From Variovorax sp. dw_308 (GTDB lineage: Bacteria > Pseudomonadota > Gammaproteobacteria > Burkholderiales > Burkholderiaceae_C): 64,000 bases of DNA. Position numbers and translations under genes: made by a program. Every line of letters starts with the position of its first letter. The first letter of the stretch is position 1. A model generated the notes under the pieces. It did not search any database. It was not told where the DNA came from and worked only from the letters and a program-made list of their open reading frames with translations. Positions 17,240 through 26,804 of the stretch are shown here, in pieces. Location of the stretch: assembly GCF_019207085.1 (NCBI RefSeq), contig NZ_JAATOM010000010.1:62001-126000 (forward strand), given 5' to 3'.

Positions 17240-19657
17240 TCAGTTCCGGAACAGGTCGAGGATGCGGTTGCGTTCTTCCGGCTGTGCCGGCGGGGCGACC
17301 GGTGCGCCCGTCAACGATTCGGCGGCAGGCGCGGACGACGAACCACTGTTGTCCACACCCAGGCTGGACACGCCGCGGCCCGGCGCGTAGTCGTCGAAAT
17401 ACCACTCGCTGCCCACATTGACCACGCCAGGCGGCGCCGCCAACTCGGCCACCGGAACGCCCTTGAGCGCGGTTTCCATGAAGGAGATCCAGATCGGCAG
17501 GCTCAGGCCGCCACCGGTCTCCTTGTCGCCGAGCTTGCGTGGTGTGTCGTAGCCCATCCAGGCGATGGCCGCGATGGTGGGCTGGAAGCCGGCGAACCAC
17601 GCGTCGAGCGAGTCGTTGGTGGTGCCGGTCTTGCCGTAGAGGTCGGTACGCTTCAGCGTGGCCTGCGCCTTGGCCGCGGTGCCGCCGCTGGCGACCGATT
17701 GCAGCAGGCTGTCCATGATCCAGGCGTTGCGCTGCGGGATGGCGCGCATGCTGTCGTTCAGCACAGGCGGCTGCCGGTCGACCAGGACCTTGTCCTTGTG
17801 GTCGGTCACGCGCGACACGAGCACGGGGGGGACTCGGTAGCCGCCGTTGGCGAAGACCGAATAGGCGGTCGCCATCTGCATCGGCGTGACCGAGCCGGCC
17901 CCGAGCGCCATCGGCAGGTAGGCCGGGTGCTTGTCGCGGTCGAAGCCGAAATTGGTGATCCAGTCTTGCGCGTAGTGCGTGCCGATCGACTGCAGGATGC
18001 GGATCGACACCATGTTCTTCGACTTCATCAGCGCGCGCCGCAGCGGCATCGGGCCTTCGAAGGTGCCGTCGTAGTTCTTCGGCTCCCAAGGCTGGCCGCC
18101 GGTGGTGCCCGCGTCGAAGAACAGCGGTGCGTCGTTGACCACCGTGGCCGGCGAGAAGCCCTTTTCGAGCGCGGCCGAATAGATGAAGGGCTTGAAGCTC
18201 GAGCCCGGCTGGCGCCAGGCCTGCGTCACGTGGTTGAACTTGTTCTTGTCGAAGTCGAACCCTCCGATCAGTGCCTTGATGGCGCCGTCGCGCGGGTCCA
18301 TCGCGACGAAGGCGCCTTCGACTTCGGGCAATTGCGTGATTTCCCAAGTGTTCTTCGGCGTCTTGGCGATCCGGATCACCGCGCCGCGGCGGATCCGGAT
18401 GTTGGGCGCGGCCTTGTCGGCCAGACCGGACTGGGCCGGGCGCAGGCCTTCGCCGCTGATGGTCAGGGTTTCGCCGTTGCCGCGCACGGCGGTCACTTCC
18501 TTTGCGGAGGCCTTGAGGACCACGGCCGACATCACGTCGCCGTTGTCGGGGTGGTCGGACAGGGCGTCGTCGACCGCGTCGTCCAGTTCCTTGGGGTTCT
18601 GCGGGAGGTCGACGAACTTCTCGGGGCCGCGGTAGATCTGGCGCCGCTCGTAGTCCATGATGCCCTTGCGCAGCGCCTTGTAGGCGGCGGCCTGGTCGGC
18701 AGCGACCAGCGTGGTGTAGACCTTGAGGCCGCGGGTGTAGGTGGTGTCGCCGTACTGGGCGTACATGAGCTGGCGCACCGTCTCGGCCACGTATTCCGCG
18801 TGCAGGCGGTTCGGGTCCTGGGCATCGCGCAACTGGGGTTCTTCCTTGCGGGCTTCGTCGGCCTGTTCCGCGGTGATGAAGCCGGCGTCCTGCATGCGGT
18901 CGATCACGTAGAGCTGGCGGCCGCGGGCGCGCGAGGGGTTGTTGACCGGGTTGTTGGCGCCGGGCGCCTTGGGCAGGCCGGCCAGCATCGCGGCCTGGGC
19001 GATGGTGATGTCCTTCAACGGCTTGCCGAAGTAGGCCTCCGACGCCGCGGCAAACCCGTAGGCACGGTTGCCGAGGTAGATCTGGTTCAGGTAGATCTCG
19101 AGGATCTGGTCCTTGGTGAGCAGGTGTTCCAGCTTGAAGGTCAGCAGGATCTCGTAGATCTTGCGCGTCAGCGTCTTCTCGGAACTCAGGTAGACGTTGC
19201 GTGCCACCTGCATCGTGATGGTCGAGGCCCCCTGGCTCTTGACCTTGTTGAGGTTGGCCAGTCCCGCGCGCAGCATGCCCTTGTAGTCGACGCCGCCGTG
19301 GCTGTAGAAGCGGGCGTCTTCGGCGGCCAGCACCGCATCCTTCATGACCTTGGGAATCGTGTCGATCGGTGTCAGATTGCGACGCTCTTCGCCGAACTCG
19401 CCAATCTGGATGCCTTCCGATGAAAATACGCGCAGCGGGAGCTTCGGGCGGTAGTCGGCCAGTTCGGAAATATCGGGAAGATTGGGATACGCAACCGCGA
19501 GTGCGACGGCCACCACGAACAGGATCGACAGCACGCCCGCAATGGCGAGGCCGGTGGTCCAGAGGAAAAATCTCAACAGCCAGGTGATCCAGGCGGGACG
19601 CCTTGGTCGGGCAGCAGGGGTTTTGGCGGGCCCGGAGGCTTTTGTTTTTTCGGGCAT
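17240..19657 (-). CDS. mrcA: penicillin-binding protein 1A, bifunctional class A
   Basis: An 805-residue inner-membrane peptidoglycan synthase. A cytoplasmic basic tail and one membrane anchor (residues 26-56) precede the GT51 transglycosylase domain, with catalytic Glu113 in AAEDARFYSHGGVDY and GASTITMQVARN. An OB-like insert follows, then the transpeptidase domain with SxxK in PGSSFKPF, SxN in KSKNMVS and KTGTT near residue 670. Its divergent placement from pilMNOPQ is the conserved ponA-pil arrangement of Pseudomonas and Burkholderiales. The C-terminal 60 residues are Pro/Ser rich. Confidence 0.96.
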   Translation of the reverse strand: MPEKTKASGPAKTPAARPRRPAWITWLLRFFLWTTGLAIAGVLSILFVVAVALAVAYPNLPDISELADYRPKLPLRVFSSEGIQIGEFGEERRNLTPIDTIPKVMKDAVLAAEDARFYSHGGVDYKGMLRAGLANLNKVKSQGASTITMQVARNVYLSSEKTLTRKIYEILLTFKLEHLLTKDQILEIYLNQIYLGNRAYGFAAASEAYFGKPLKDITIAQAAMLAGLPKAPGANNPVNNPSRARGRQLYVIDRMQDAGFITAEQADEARKEEPQLRDAQDPNRLHAEYVAETVRQLMYAQYGDTTYTRGLKVYTTLVAADQAAAYKALRKGIMDYERRQIYRGPEKFVDLPQNPKELDDAVDDALSDHPDNGDVMSAVVLKASAKEVTAVRGNGETLTISGEGLRPAQSGLADKAAPNIRIRRGAVIRIAKTPKNTWEITQLPEVEGAFVAMDPRDGAIKALIGGFDFDKNKFNHVTQAWRQPGSSFKPFIYSAALEKGFSPATVVNDAPLFFDAGTTGGQPWEPKNYDGTFEGPMPLRRALMKSKNMVSIRILQSIGTHYAQDWITNFGFDRDKHPAYLPMALGAGSVTPMQMATAYSVFANGGYRVPPVLVSRVTDHKDKVLVDRQPPVLNDSMRAIPQRNAWIMDSLLQSVASGGTAAKAQATLKRTDLYGKTGTTNDSLDAWFAGFQPTIAAIAWMGYDTPRKLGDKETGGGLSLPIWISFMETALKGVPVAELAAPPGVVNVGSEWYFDDYAPGRGVSSLGVDNSGSSSAPAAESLTGAPVAPPAQPEERNRILDLFRN

Positions 19658-19681
19658 GGAAAGTGGCGGAGTCAGCCGGGC

Positions 19682-19687
19682 ATTATA
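19682..19687 (-). promoter_or_regulatory. -10 box of the PBP1a promoter
   Basis: A consensus TATAAT on the minus strand, about 24 bases before the ATG, followed by GCCCGG. No good -35 hexamer at normal spacing. Confidence 0.5.
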
Positions 19688-19820
19688 AAAAGGCGCCCTT
19701 GCTTCGGCCGGGCGAAATGCGGTCTTAATACAGACCGATTCAATCCGTGATGTAAGTTGCAGAAGTGAAGATTAGCGTCTACTTTTGACAACGAACTGTT
19801 TCTGATTCAAGGTCGGGCGC

Positions 19821-19850
19821 TTGGTTCGGTGCTGTGCTTACTGCTAGCAT
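19821..19850 (+). promoter_or_regulatory. possible pil operon promoter
   Basis: TTGGTT and TAGCAT are separated by 18 bases, 38 bases before the chosen pilM start. A perfect TTGACA also lies at 19785-19790 but has no clear partner -10. Confidence 0.3.
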
Positions 19851-19887
19851 GCAACCACTCGCAAATATTTCCAATCGTTACAAGCGG

Positions 19888-20979
19888 ATGGGATTCAACT
19901 TGACTGCACTGGGATCGTTGTTTCGTCGTCAGCCCGCTCCCCTGCTTGGGTTGGACGTCAGTTCGTCCAGCGTCAAGCTGGTCGAACTCGGCCGCGACGC
20001 CACCGGAAAGCTGGTGCTGGAACGCTGCGCCATCGAGCCGCTGGAACGGGGATGGATCACCGACGGCAACGTCGAGAAGTTCGACGAGGTGGCCGAAGCG
20101 GTGCGTCGCGTGGTCCGCAAGAGCGGCACCCGCACCAAGAACGCGGCCCTGGCATTGCCGCCGTCCGCGGTTATCACCAAGAAGATCGTTCTGCCCGGCG
20201 GCATGAGCGAACAGGAACTCGAGATTCAGGTCGAGTCCGAAGCCAATCAATACATTCCTTTTTCGCTCGACGAAGTGAGTCTGGACTTCTGCGTGATCGG
20301 CCAGAACGCGAGTTCGGCGGGTGATGTCGAGGTCCTGATTGCTGCTTCGCGCAAGGAAAAGGTCCAGGACCGCCAAGGCCTGGCCGAAGCGGCCGGGCTC
20401 AAGGCCCTGATCCTGGATGTGGAGTCCTATGCATCGCGGCTGGCAACGGCGCGCCTCATCGAGCAATTGCCCGGGCAGGGCCGCGATGCCGTGGTCGCGC
20501 TGTTCGAGGTGGGCGCCTACACCACCAGCATGCAGGTGCTGCGCAACCAGGAAGTGCTCTATGACCGCGACCAGGCCTTCGGCGGCGCGCAACTGACGCA
20601 ACTGATCGTGCGCCAGTACGGTTTCTCCGCGGAAGAAGCCGAGACCAAGAAGCGCAGCGGTGACCTTCCGGACGACTACAGCGCCGGCGTGCTCAAGCCT
20701 TTCGTGGCCAGCATTGCGCAGGAAATCGCGCGTGCCTTGCAGTTCTTCTTCACCAGCACGCCGCACAACCGTGTCGACTATGTGTTGCTGGCGGGCGGCT
20801 CGGCTGCCCTGCCGGGCTTGACCAGCGCGGTCACGCGCCAGACCTCGTTCGCCTGTTCGCTCCTGAATCCGTTCGACGGCATGGAGATGGGCCCTGGCAT
20901 CCGCGAAAAGAAGGTTCGACGCGAAGCGCCGTCCTACCTCACGTCCTGTGGACTGGCCATGCGGAGGTTCGTGCAGTGA
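19888..20979 (+). CDS. pilM: type IV pilus inner membrane platform protein PilM
   Basis: An actin-like cytoplasmic ATPase (363 residues) that binds the N-terminal tail of PilN and links the pilus motor to the alignment complex. The nucleotide-binding fold shows GLDVSSSSVKLVEL near the N terminus, FEVGAYTTSMQV in the middle, and LAGGSAALPGL near the C terminus. The start is uncertain: ATG 19888 was chosen. A TTG at 19900, with GGGA upstream, and ATGs at 19834 and 19849 are alternatives. The pilN start overlaps the stop (GTGA). Confidence 0.94.
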   Translation: MGFNLTALGSLFRRQPAPLLGLDVSSSSVKLVELGRDATGKLVLERCAIEPLERGWITDGNVEKFDEVAEAVRRVVRKSGTRTKNAALALPPSAVITKKIVLPGGMSEQELEIQVESEANQYIPFSLDEVSLDFCVIGQNASSAGDVEVLIAASRKEKVQDRQGLAEAAGLKALILDVESYASRLATARLIEQLPGQGRDAVVALFEVGAYTTSMQVLRNQEVLYDRDQAFGGAQLTQLIVRQYGFSAEEAETKKRSGDLPDDYSAGVLKPFVASIAQEIARALQFFFTSTPHNRVDYVLLAGGSAALPGLTSAVTRQTSFACSLLNPFDGMEMGPGIREKKVRREAPSYLTSCGLAMRRFVQ

Positions 20980-21602
20980 TCCTCATCAATCTGCTCCCTC
21001 ACCGGGAGGCGGCGCGAAAGCGGCGTCGCGAGACCTTCTATGCGTCGCTGGGCGCCGCCGCGCTGGCGGGTGGCCTGATCGCCGGCGGAGCCTATGTCTG
21101 GTTCGAGGCGCAGATCTCCGCGCAGCAGGACAAGAATGCCTACCTGCAGTCCGAGATCACCAAGCTCGAGGCCGAGATCAAGGAGATCTCCACGCTGCAG
21201 GCCGAGATCGCCGCCTTGCGTGCACGGCAGCAGGCCGTGGAAGACCTGCAGGGCGACCGCAACATGCCGGTCCACCTGATGAACGAACTGGTGCGGCAAC
21301 TGCCCGATGGCGTCTACCTCATCAACATGAAGCAGGACAACCAGGCGGTGACCTTGCAGGGCGTGGCGCAGTCCAACGAGCGCGTCTCGGAACTGCTGCG
21401 CAACCTGGGCAACAGCAGCCCGTGGCTGGTCAAGCCGGAACTGGTTGAAATCACCGCCGGAACCGTGGCATTGAGCCCGCGCGACACGCGTCGCGTTTCC
21501 AACTTCACGATGAAGATCGGCCTCAAGCGGCCGACCGATGTGCAAAAGCCGGCCGACGGTGCGATACCCGCCGCCGCGCCCGCGGCACCGGTGAAAGGAT
21601 AG
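20976..21602 (+). CDS. pilN: type IV pilus assembly protein PilN
   Basis: A 208-residue bitopic inner membrane protein. The conserved cytoplasmic tail INLLPHREAARKRRR (residues 3-17) is the PilM-binding motif. One membrane helix (about 25-45) and a coiled-coil region rich in Glu, Lys and Leu (about 50-85) follow, then the periplasmic ferredoxin-like domain that pairs with PilO. The GTG start overlaps the pilM stop. Confidence 0.95.
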   Translation: MILINLLPHREAARKRRRETFYASLGAAALAGGLIAGGAYVWFEAQISAQQDKNAYLQSEITKLEAEIKEISTLQAEIAALRARQQAVEDLQGDRNMPVHLMNELVRQLPDGVYLINMKQDNQAVTLQGVAQSNERVSELLRNLGNSSPWLVKPELVEITAGTVALSPRDTRRVSNFTMKIGLKRPTDVQKPADGAIPAAAPAAPVKG

Positions 21603-21607
21603 GCGCC

Positions 21608-22291
21608 ATGGCAACACGACGCTCCGCTCCGAATTTCGACGTCTCCGCATCGCTGCGCCGCTTCGGCGACCAGTTCCGCGGCCTCAACCCCAACGATCCG
21701 TCCGTCTGGCCGGCGGTGCCGCGCTACGCGCTGTGCGTGCTGGTGACGGTGCTGGTGCTGGTGGCGCTCTGGTTCGTCTGGCTCACCAACTCGAACGACA
21801 CGCTCGAGGCTGAGCGCGCGAAGGAAGTGACGCTGCGCGCCGACTACCAGAAGAAGGTCGTCCTGGCCGCAAATCTCGACATGCTGAAAAAGCAGCGCGA
21901 GCAGGTCCAACAATACGTCACGTTGCTGGAAAAGCAATTGCCGAGCAAGGCCGAAATGGACGCATTGCTGTCGGACATCAACCAGGCCGGCCTAGGACGA
22001 AGCCTACAGTTCGAACTGTTCCGGCCCGGCACGGTGGTGGTCAAGGACTACTACGCCGAGTTGCCGATCGCGGTGCGCGTCACCGGCCGCTATCACGACA
22101 TGGGCTCGTTCGCGGCCGACATTGCGAACCTCTCGCGCATCGTGACCCTGAACAACATCGCGCTGGCGCCAGCGAAGGATGGCTCCCTCACCATGGACGC
22201 CACCGCGCGCACTTTCCGCTACCTGGATGCGGAAGAGCAGAACATGCAGAAGAAGGCAGCCGCGGCAGCAGCGGCGGGGGCTAAGAAATGA
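21608..22291 (+). CDS. pilO: type IV pilus assembly protein PilO
   Basis: A 227-residue partner of PilN in the alignment complex. It has a cytoplasmic N terminus, one membrane helix (about 38-58, ALCVLVTVLVLVALWF), a coiled coil (about 65-115) and a periplasmic ferredoxin-like domain containing DYYAELPIAVRVTGRYHDMGSF. Its stop overlaps the pilP ATG. Confidence 0.95.
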   Translation: MATRRSAPNFDVSASLRRFGDQFRGLNPNDPSVWPAVPRYALCVLVTVLVLVALWFVWLTNSNDTLEAERAKEVTLRADYQKKVVLAANLDMLKKQREQVQQYVTLLEKQLPSKAEMDALLSDINQAGLGRSLQFELFRPGTVVVKDYYAELPIAVRVTGRYHDMGSFAADIANLSRIVTLNNIALAPAKDGSLTMDATARTFRYLDAEEQNMQKKAAAAAAAGAKK

Positions 22292-22830
22292 AGTTGCTGC
22301 AGGTATTGCTGATGGCCGCGGCGGTCGTGGGCCTGGCCGGATGCGGCCACTCCGACCGCGAGGAGTTGCAACAGTGGATGGTCGAGCAGCGGGCCCAGGT
22401 GAAGCCCAGCGTCACGCCCATTTCCGAGCCAAAGAAGTTCACGCCGCAGGCCTACACCGAAGTCGGTGCGACGGAACCCTTCGACATCCAGAAGTTGACC
22501 CAGGCGCTGCGGCGCGACTCGGCCCAGCCCAGCACCTCGGGGCTGATCGGGCCTGAACTGGCAAGGCGCAAGGAGGCGCTGGAAGCCTTCCCGCTCGACT
22601 CGATGGCGATGGTCGGCAGCCTCAACCGCAACGGCAAGCCCGTAGCGCTGATCAGCGTCGACAAGCTGCTCTACCAGGTGCGCGTCGGCGAGCACCTGGG
22701 ACTCAACTACGGGCTCATCACCCGCATCACAGAAACCGAACTCGGCTTGCGTGAAATCGTGCAGGACGCCGCCGGTGAATGGATCGAACGCGTGGCGACG
22801 CTGCAACTGCAAGAGAGGCCGACCAAATGA
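22288..22830 (+). CDS. pilP: type IV pilus lipoprotein PilP
   Basis: A 180-residue inner-membrane lipoprotein. The lipobox is VGLAGCGHS (Cys at about 19). A disordered linker leads to the C-terminal beta domain (SMAMVGSLNRNGKPVALISVDKL and beyond) that binds the PilQ N-terminal domains. Both its start and its stop are in ATGA overlaps with pilO and pilQ. Confidence 0.95.
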   Translation: MKLLQVLLMAAAVVGLAGCGHSDREELQQWMVEQRAQVKPSVTPISEPKKFTPQAYTEVGATEPFDIQKLTQALRRDSAQPSTSGLIGPELARRKEALEAFPLDSMAMVGSLNRNGKPVALISVDKLLYQVRVGEHLGLNYGLITRITETELGLREIVQDAAGEWIERVATLQLQERPTK

Positions 22831-25043
22831 AGCAAGTACAAACCATCGCCGCCAAGTGGCTCAGAGCCGCCGGCACGACGCTGGTGGCGCTCGGCGCCGC
22901 CGCGGTCGTTCATGCGCAGAATGCCATCGAGAACGTGACAAGCTCGATGCAGTCCGGTGCCGAAGTGATCCGCATCGACCTGACGCAGCCGCTGACCGCG
23001 CCGCCGACCGGCTTCGCGATCCAGACGCCCGCGCGCATCGCGCTCGACTTCCCGGGGGTGACGAACGGCATCGGCCGCTCGGCCATCGAAATCAACCAGG
23101 GCAACCTGCGCTCGGTCAACGTCGTGCAGGCCGGCGAACGCACGCGCCTGGTGTTGAACCTCAAGCAGGCCACCGCGTACAAGACCGAGATCCAGGGCAA
23201 GTCGCTGCTGGTGTCGCTGGAGCCGGTCGTCGGTCCGGCGCTGGTCGCGTCGCAGCAAGGCGCTTTCGCGGAGAACCGCAACCGTGACATGCTGCCGATC
23301 AAGGATGTGGACTTCCGCCTCGGGCCTGACCGCACCGGCCGCGTGATCGTCGACCTCCCGAACAACCAGGTGGGCGTGGACATTCGCCAGCAAGGCAAGA
23401 ACCTGGTGGTGGAATTCACCAAGTCGACGCTGCCCGAGGGCCTGCGCCGGCGCCTCGACGTGGCCGACTTCGGCACGCCGGTGCAGTTGATCACCACGCA
23501 GCAGTCGGGCGACCGCGTGCGCATGACCATCGAGCCCACCGGCGAATGGGAGCACAGCGCCTACCAGAGCGAGAACCAGTTCGTGGTCGAAGTGCGCGCC
23601 CGCAAGGTCGACCCGACCAAGCTGACGCGCGGCCCCGGCTACTCTGGCGAGAAGCTGTCGCTGAACTTCCAGAACATCGAGATCCGCTCGCTGCTGCAGG
23701 TCATCGCCGACTTCACGAACTTCAACATCGTGACCTCCGACTCGGTGACGGGCTCGCTGACGCTGCGCCTGAAGGACGTGCCCTGGGACCAGGCGCTCGA
23801 CATCATCATGCAGGCGAAGAACCTCGGCATGCGCAAGAACGGCAGCGTGCTGTGGATCGCACCGAAGGATGAGATCAATGCCAAGGAAAAGGTCGAGTTC
23901 GAGGCCGCCGCAGCGATCGAGACGCTGGAGCCGCTGCGCACCCAGTCCTACCAGCTCAACTACACCAAGGCCGCGATCGTCCAGCAGCAGCTGAGCGGCA
24001 CCGGCGTCGGCGGCGGCGGCGGCGTCACGACGACGCGACTGCTGAGCGCTCGCGGCTCCGTCATCGCAGAGACGCGGACGAACCAGCTCTTCGTGTCCGA
24101 CATTCCTTCGCGACTGGCGCAGGTCACCGAGATGATCCAGAAGCTCGACGTGCCGGTTCGTCAGGTGCTGATCGAGGCGCGCATCGTCGAGGCTTCGGAC
24201 ACCTTCGGCAAGTCGCTGGGTGTGAAGCTGGGTGGCGGTGTGCTGAATTCCACCAGCAGCTTCGGCGTGCAGCCCGCGATCACCAACGGGGTGCGGACGG
24301 CCGGCATCAACACCTACGGTCCGGGCACTTTCGCTGGTCCGAATCCTCTGGTCAACGGGCTGGTCAACAACGCGCTGGTTGGTGCCACGAGCACGACCTA
24401 CACCAATTCGACGGCCAACTCGTCGACGGCCAGCTTCGCCAACAGCAACTTCATCAACCTGCCCGCGGCCCTGGCCAGCGGTGCGCAGCCGGGTGCGTTC
24501 GCACTGTCGCTGTTCAGCTCGAGCCTGTCGCGGATCCTGAACCTCGAGATCTCCGCGCTGGAAGAAGACGGCAAGGGCAAGGTCGTGTCCAGCCCGCGTG
24601 TGGTGACGGCCGACCAGACCAAGGCGCTGATCGAGCAGGGCACCGAACTGCCCTACCAGGTGGCCACCTCGAGCGGCGCGACTTCCATCGCATTCCGCAA
24701 GGCCAACCTGAAGCTGGAAGTGACGCCGCAGATCACGCCTGAAGGCAACATCATCCTGACGCTGGACGTCAACAAGGACACCGTCGGCCAGGCGACGACG
24801 GCAGGCTTCGCGATCAACACCAAGCACGTGCAGACCGAGGTGCTGGTGGAGAACGGCGGCACGGTGGTCATCGGTGGTATCTTCGAGCTCACCGAATCCA
24901 CCGACGATACGCGTGTGCCTGTGCTGGGCGAGGTGCCTTACCTCGGCGCACTGTTCCGCACGAAGAATCGCACGTCCAACAAGACAGAAATGCTGATTTT
25001 CATCACCCCGAAAATGATCACTGACCGCAACGCCGCGCGCTGA
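22827..25043 (+). CDS. pilQ: type IV pilus secretin PilQ
   Basis: A 738-residue outer membrane secretin through which the pilus passes. After a Sec signal peptide (cleavage near VVHAQN, residue 31) come AMIN-type domains that bind peptidoglycan (about 35-230), then N0/N1 domains (SLNFQNIEIRSLLQVIADFTNFNIV begins N0 near 280), and the C-terminal secretin domain with VPVRQVLIEARIVEAS and VPVLGEVPYLGALFR. An insert rich in Asn, Ser and Thr around residue 510-555 lies within the secretin domain. It is coupled to pilP by ATGA overlap. Confidence 0.96.
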   Translation: MKQVQTIAAKWLRAAGTTLVALGAAAVVHAQNAIENVTSSMQSGAEVIRIDLTQPLTAPPTGFAIQTPARIALDFPGVTNGIGRSAIEINQGNLRSVNVVQAGERTRLVLNLKQATAYKTEIQGKSLLVSLEPVVGPALVASQQGAFAENRNRDMLPIKDVDFRLGPDRTGRVIVDLPNNQVGVDIRQQGKNLVVEFTKSTLPEGLRRRLDVADFGTPVQLITTQQSGDRVRMTIEPTGEWEHSAYQSENQFVVEVRARKVDPTKLTRGPGYSGEKLSLNFQNIEIRSLLQVIADFTNFNIVTSDSVTGSLTLRLKDVPWDQALDIIMQAKNLGMRKNGSVLWIAPKDEINAKEKVEFEAAAAIETLEPLRTQSYQLNYTKAAIVQQQLSGTGVGGGGGVTTTRLLSARGSVIAETRTNQLFVSDIPSRLAQVTEMIQKLDVPVRQVLIEARIVEASDTFGKSLGVKLGGGVLNSTSSFGVQPAITNGVRTAGINTYGPGTFAGPNPLVNGLVNNALVGATSTTYTNSTANSSTASFANSNFINLPAALASGAQPGAFALSLFSSSLSRILNLEISALEEDGKGKVVSSPRVVTADQTKALIEQGTELPYQVATSSGATSIAFRKANLKLEVTPQITPEGNIILTLDVNKDTVGQATTAGFAINTKHVQTEVLVENGGTVVIGGIFELTESTDDTRVPVLGEVPYLGALFRTKNRTSNKTEMLIFITPKMITDRNAAR

Positions 25044-25065
25044 TGCGCGGCCGTTGCTGAACCGC

Positions 25066-25626
25066 ATGGCGGTCGCACTCGTCGGCTTGCCCGGCGCCGG
25101 AAAATCCGCAGTGGGCAGGCGCCTTGGTCAGCGCTTGCAACTCCCCTTCATCGACAGTGACAACGTGATCGAGCAGCGCATAGGCTGCTCGATTCGCGAT
25201 TACTTCGAGCGCGAAGGCGAGGCCAGCTTCCGTGACATCGAGCAGCAGGTCATCGCCGATCTGGCCCGGACCGCCACCGGCGTGGTGGCGACGGGCGGCG
25301 GCTCGGTGCTGCGCGAGGCCAACCGGGCCATGCTGCGCGGCAGCTTCCACGTGATCTACCTGCGGTCCTCGCCCGAAGACCTGTTTCGGCGCCTGCGTCA
25401 CGACGTGAAGCGTCCGTTGCTCCAGGTGGCCGATCCGCTGGGGCGCCTGCGCGAACTGCATGGCGCGCGGGACCCGCTGTACCGGCAAACTGCGCACGAC
25501 ATCGTCGAGACCGGGCGGCCCTCGGTCGCCATGCTGGTCAACATCATCGTGATGCAGCTGGAACTGGCGGGCATCGTGGTCCCGGCGCCGCCGCCCGATC
25601 TGCCGCCCGTTGACCCCCGCGAATGA
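25066..25626 (+). CDS. aroK: shikimate kinase
   Basis: A 186-residue P-loop kinase that phosphorylates shikimate. The Walker A motif GLPGAGKS is at residues 7-14, DSD (shikimate and Mg contacts) follows near 34, FRDIE and GGGS near 55-85, and the lid Arg is in KRPLL. The C terminus carries an extra proline-rich tail (PAPPPDLPPVDP). ATG 25066 was preferred over an in-frame TTG at 25054; neither has a clear ribosome-binding site, as expected if it is read through from pilQ. Confidence 0.94.
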   Translation: MAVALVGLPGAGKSAVGRRLGQRLQLPFIDSDNVIEQRIGCSIRDYFEREGEASFRDIEQQVIADLARTATGVVATGGGSVLREANRAMLRGSFHVIYLRSSPEDLFRRLRHDVKRPLLQVADPLGRLRELHGARDPLYRQTAHDIVETGRPSVAMLVNIIVMQLELAGIVVPAPPPDLPPVDPRE

Positions 25627-25657
25627 ACGCCCAGCCTGCTGGGCCTAAACTCGCGGG

Positions 25658-26758
25658 ATGCCTTTGACCGCGACCCTGGAACGTGTCGAGATAAACCTCG
25701 ACGACCGCAGCTACCCCATCCTGATTGGCGACGACCTGCTCGACGATGCGTCGCACTACGCGGGCCTGCCGGCATCGGCCAGCGCGCTGATCGTCAGCAA
25801 CACCACCGTGGCGCCCCTCTACGCACAGCGCCTGCGCGCCGTCCTGGAACCACGCTTCCGCTCGGTGCACCTGCTGGAACTGCCCGACGGGGAGGTCTAC
25901 AAGGACTGGCCCACGCTCAACCTGATCTTCGATGCGCTGCTGGGCCATGGTTGCGACCGCAAGACCGTGCTGTTCGCGCTGGGCGGCGGCGTGGTGGGCG
26001 ACATGACCGGCTTCGCGGCTGCCAGCTACATGCGCGGCGTGCCCTTCGTCCAGGTGCCGACGACCTTGCTGGCGCAGGTCGATTCCTCGGTGGGTGGCAA
26101 GACGGCCATCAACCATCCGCTCGGCAAGAACATGATCGGCGCGTTCTACCAGCCGCAACTCGTGCTGTGCGACCTGGGCACGCTGAAGACGCTGCCGGCG
26201 CGCGAACTCAGCGCGGGCCTTGCCGAAGTGATCAAGTACGGGCCGATCTACGACATGGCCTTCTTCGACTGGATCGAGGCCCACATGGACGCGATGGTGG
26301 CGCGCGACGGCGCTGCGCTGGCCCTTGCGGTGAAGCGCAGTTGCGAGATCAAGGCCGAGGTCGTCGGTCAGGACGAGCGCGAATCGGGGCTGCGGGCCAT
26401 CCTCAACTTCGGCCATACCTTCGGCCATGCCATCGAGTCGGGCCTGGGCTATGGCGAGTGGCTGCACGGCGAGGCCGTCGGTTGCGGCATGGTGATGGCG
26501 GCACAACTGTCGCAGCGCCTGGGGGGCGTGGATGCGGCTTTCGTGGCGCGACTGACTCGGCTCATCGAACGCGCGGGCCTGCCAATCGTGGGGCCGGCAC
26601 TGGGGGCGGAGCGCTACCTCGAACTGATGCGCGTGGACAAGAAGTCCGAGGGCGGCGAGATCCGCTTCGTACTGCTCGACCGACCCGGGTCGGCAGTCAT
26701 GCGCGCCGCACCCGAGGCGCTGGTGCGGGAAGTGCTGGCGCAATGCTGCCGGGCCTGA
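25658..26758 (+). CDS. aroB: 3-dehydroquinate synthase
   Basis: A 366-residue NAD- and metal-dependent enzyme of the shikimate pathway. Signatures include ELPDGEVYKDW, ALGGGVVGDMTGFAAASYMRG, PTTLLAQVDSSVGGKTAIN, the zinc-ligand region AEVIKYG and the two-His motif LNFGHTFGHAIE. It follows aroK by 31 bases, the usual order. Confidence 0.97.
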   Translation: MPLTATLERVEINLDDRSYPILIGDDLLDDASHYAGLPASASALIVSNTTVAPLYAQRLRAVLEPRFRSVHLLELPDGEVYKDWPTLNLIFDALLGHGCDRKTVLFALGGGVVGDMTGFAAASYMRGVPFVQVPTTLLAQVDSSVGGKTAINHPLGKNMIGAFYQPQLVLCDLGTLKTLPARELSAGLAEVIKYGPIYDMAFFDWIEAHMDAMVARDGAALALAVKRSCEIKAEVVGQDERESGLRAILNFGHTFGHAIESGLGYGEWLHGEAVGCGMVMAAQLSQRLGGVDAAFVARLTRLIERAGLPIVGPALGAERYLELMRVDKKSEGGEIRFVLLDRPGSAVMRAAPEALVREVLAQCCRA

Positions 26759-26804
26759 AGCCCATCGTTTCTGCAACCGGTCCTTGTCCGGGCCCTGAAA
26801 CGGA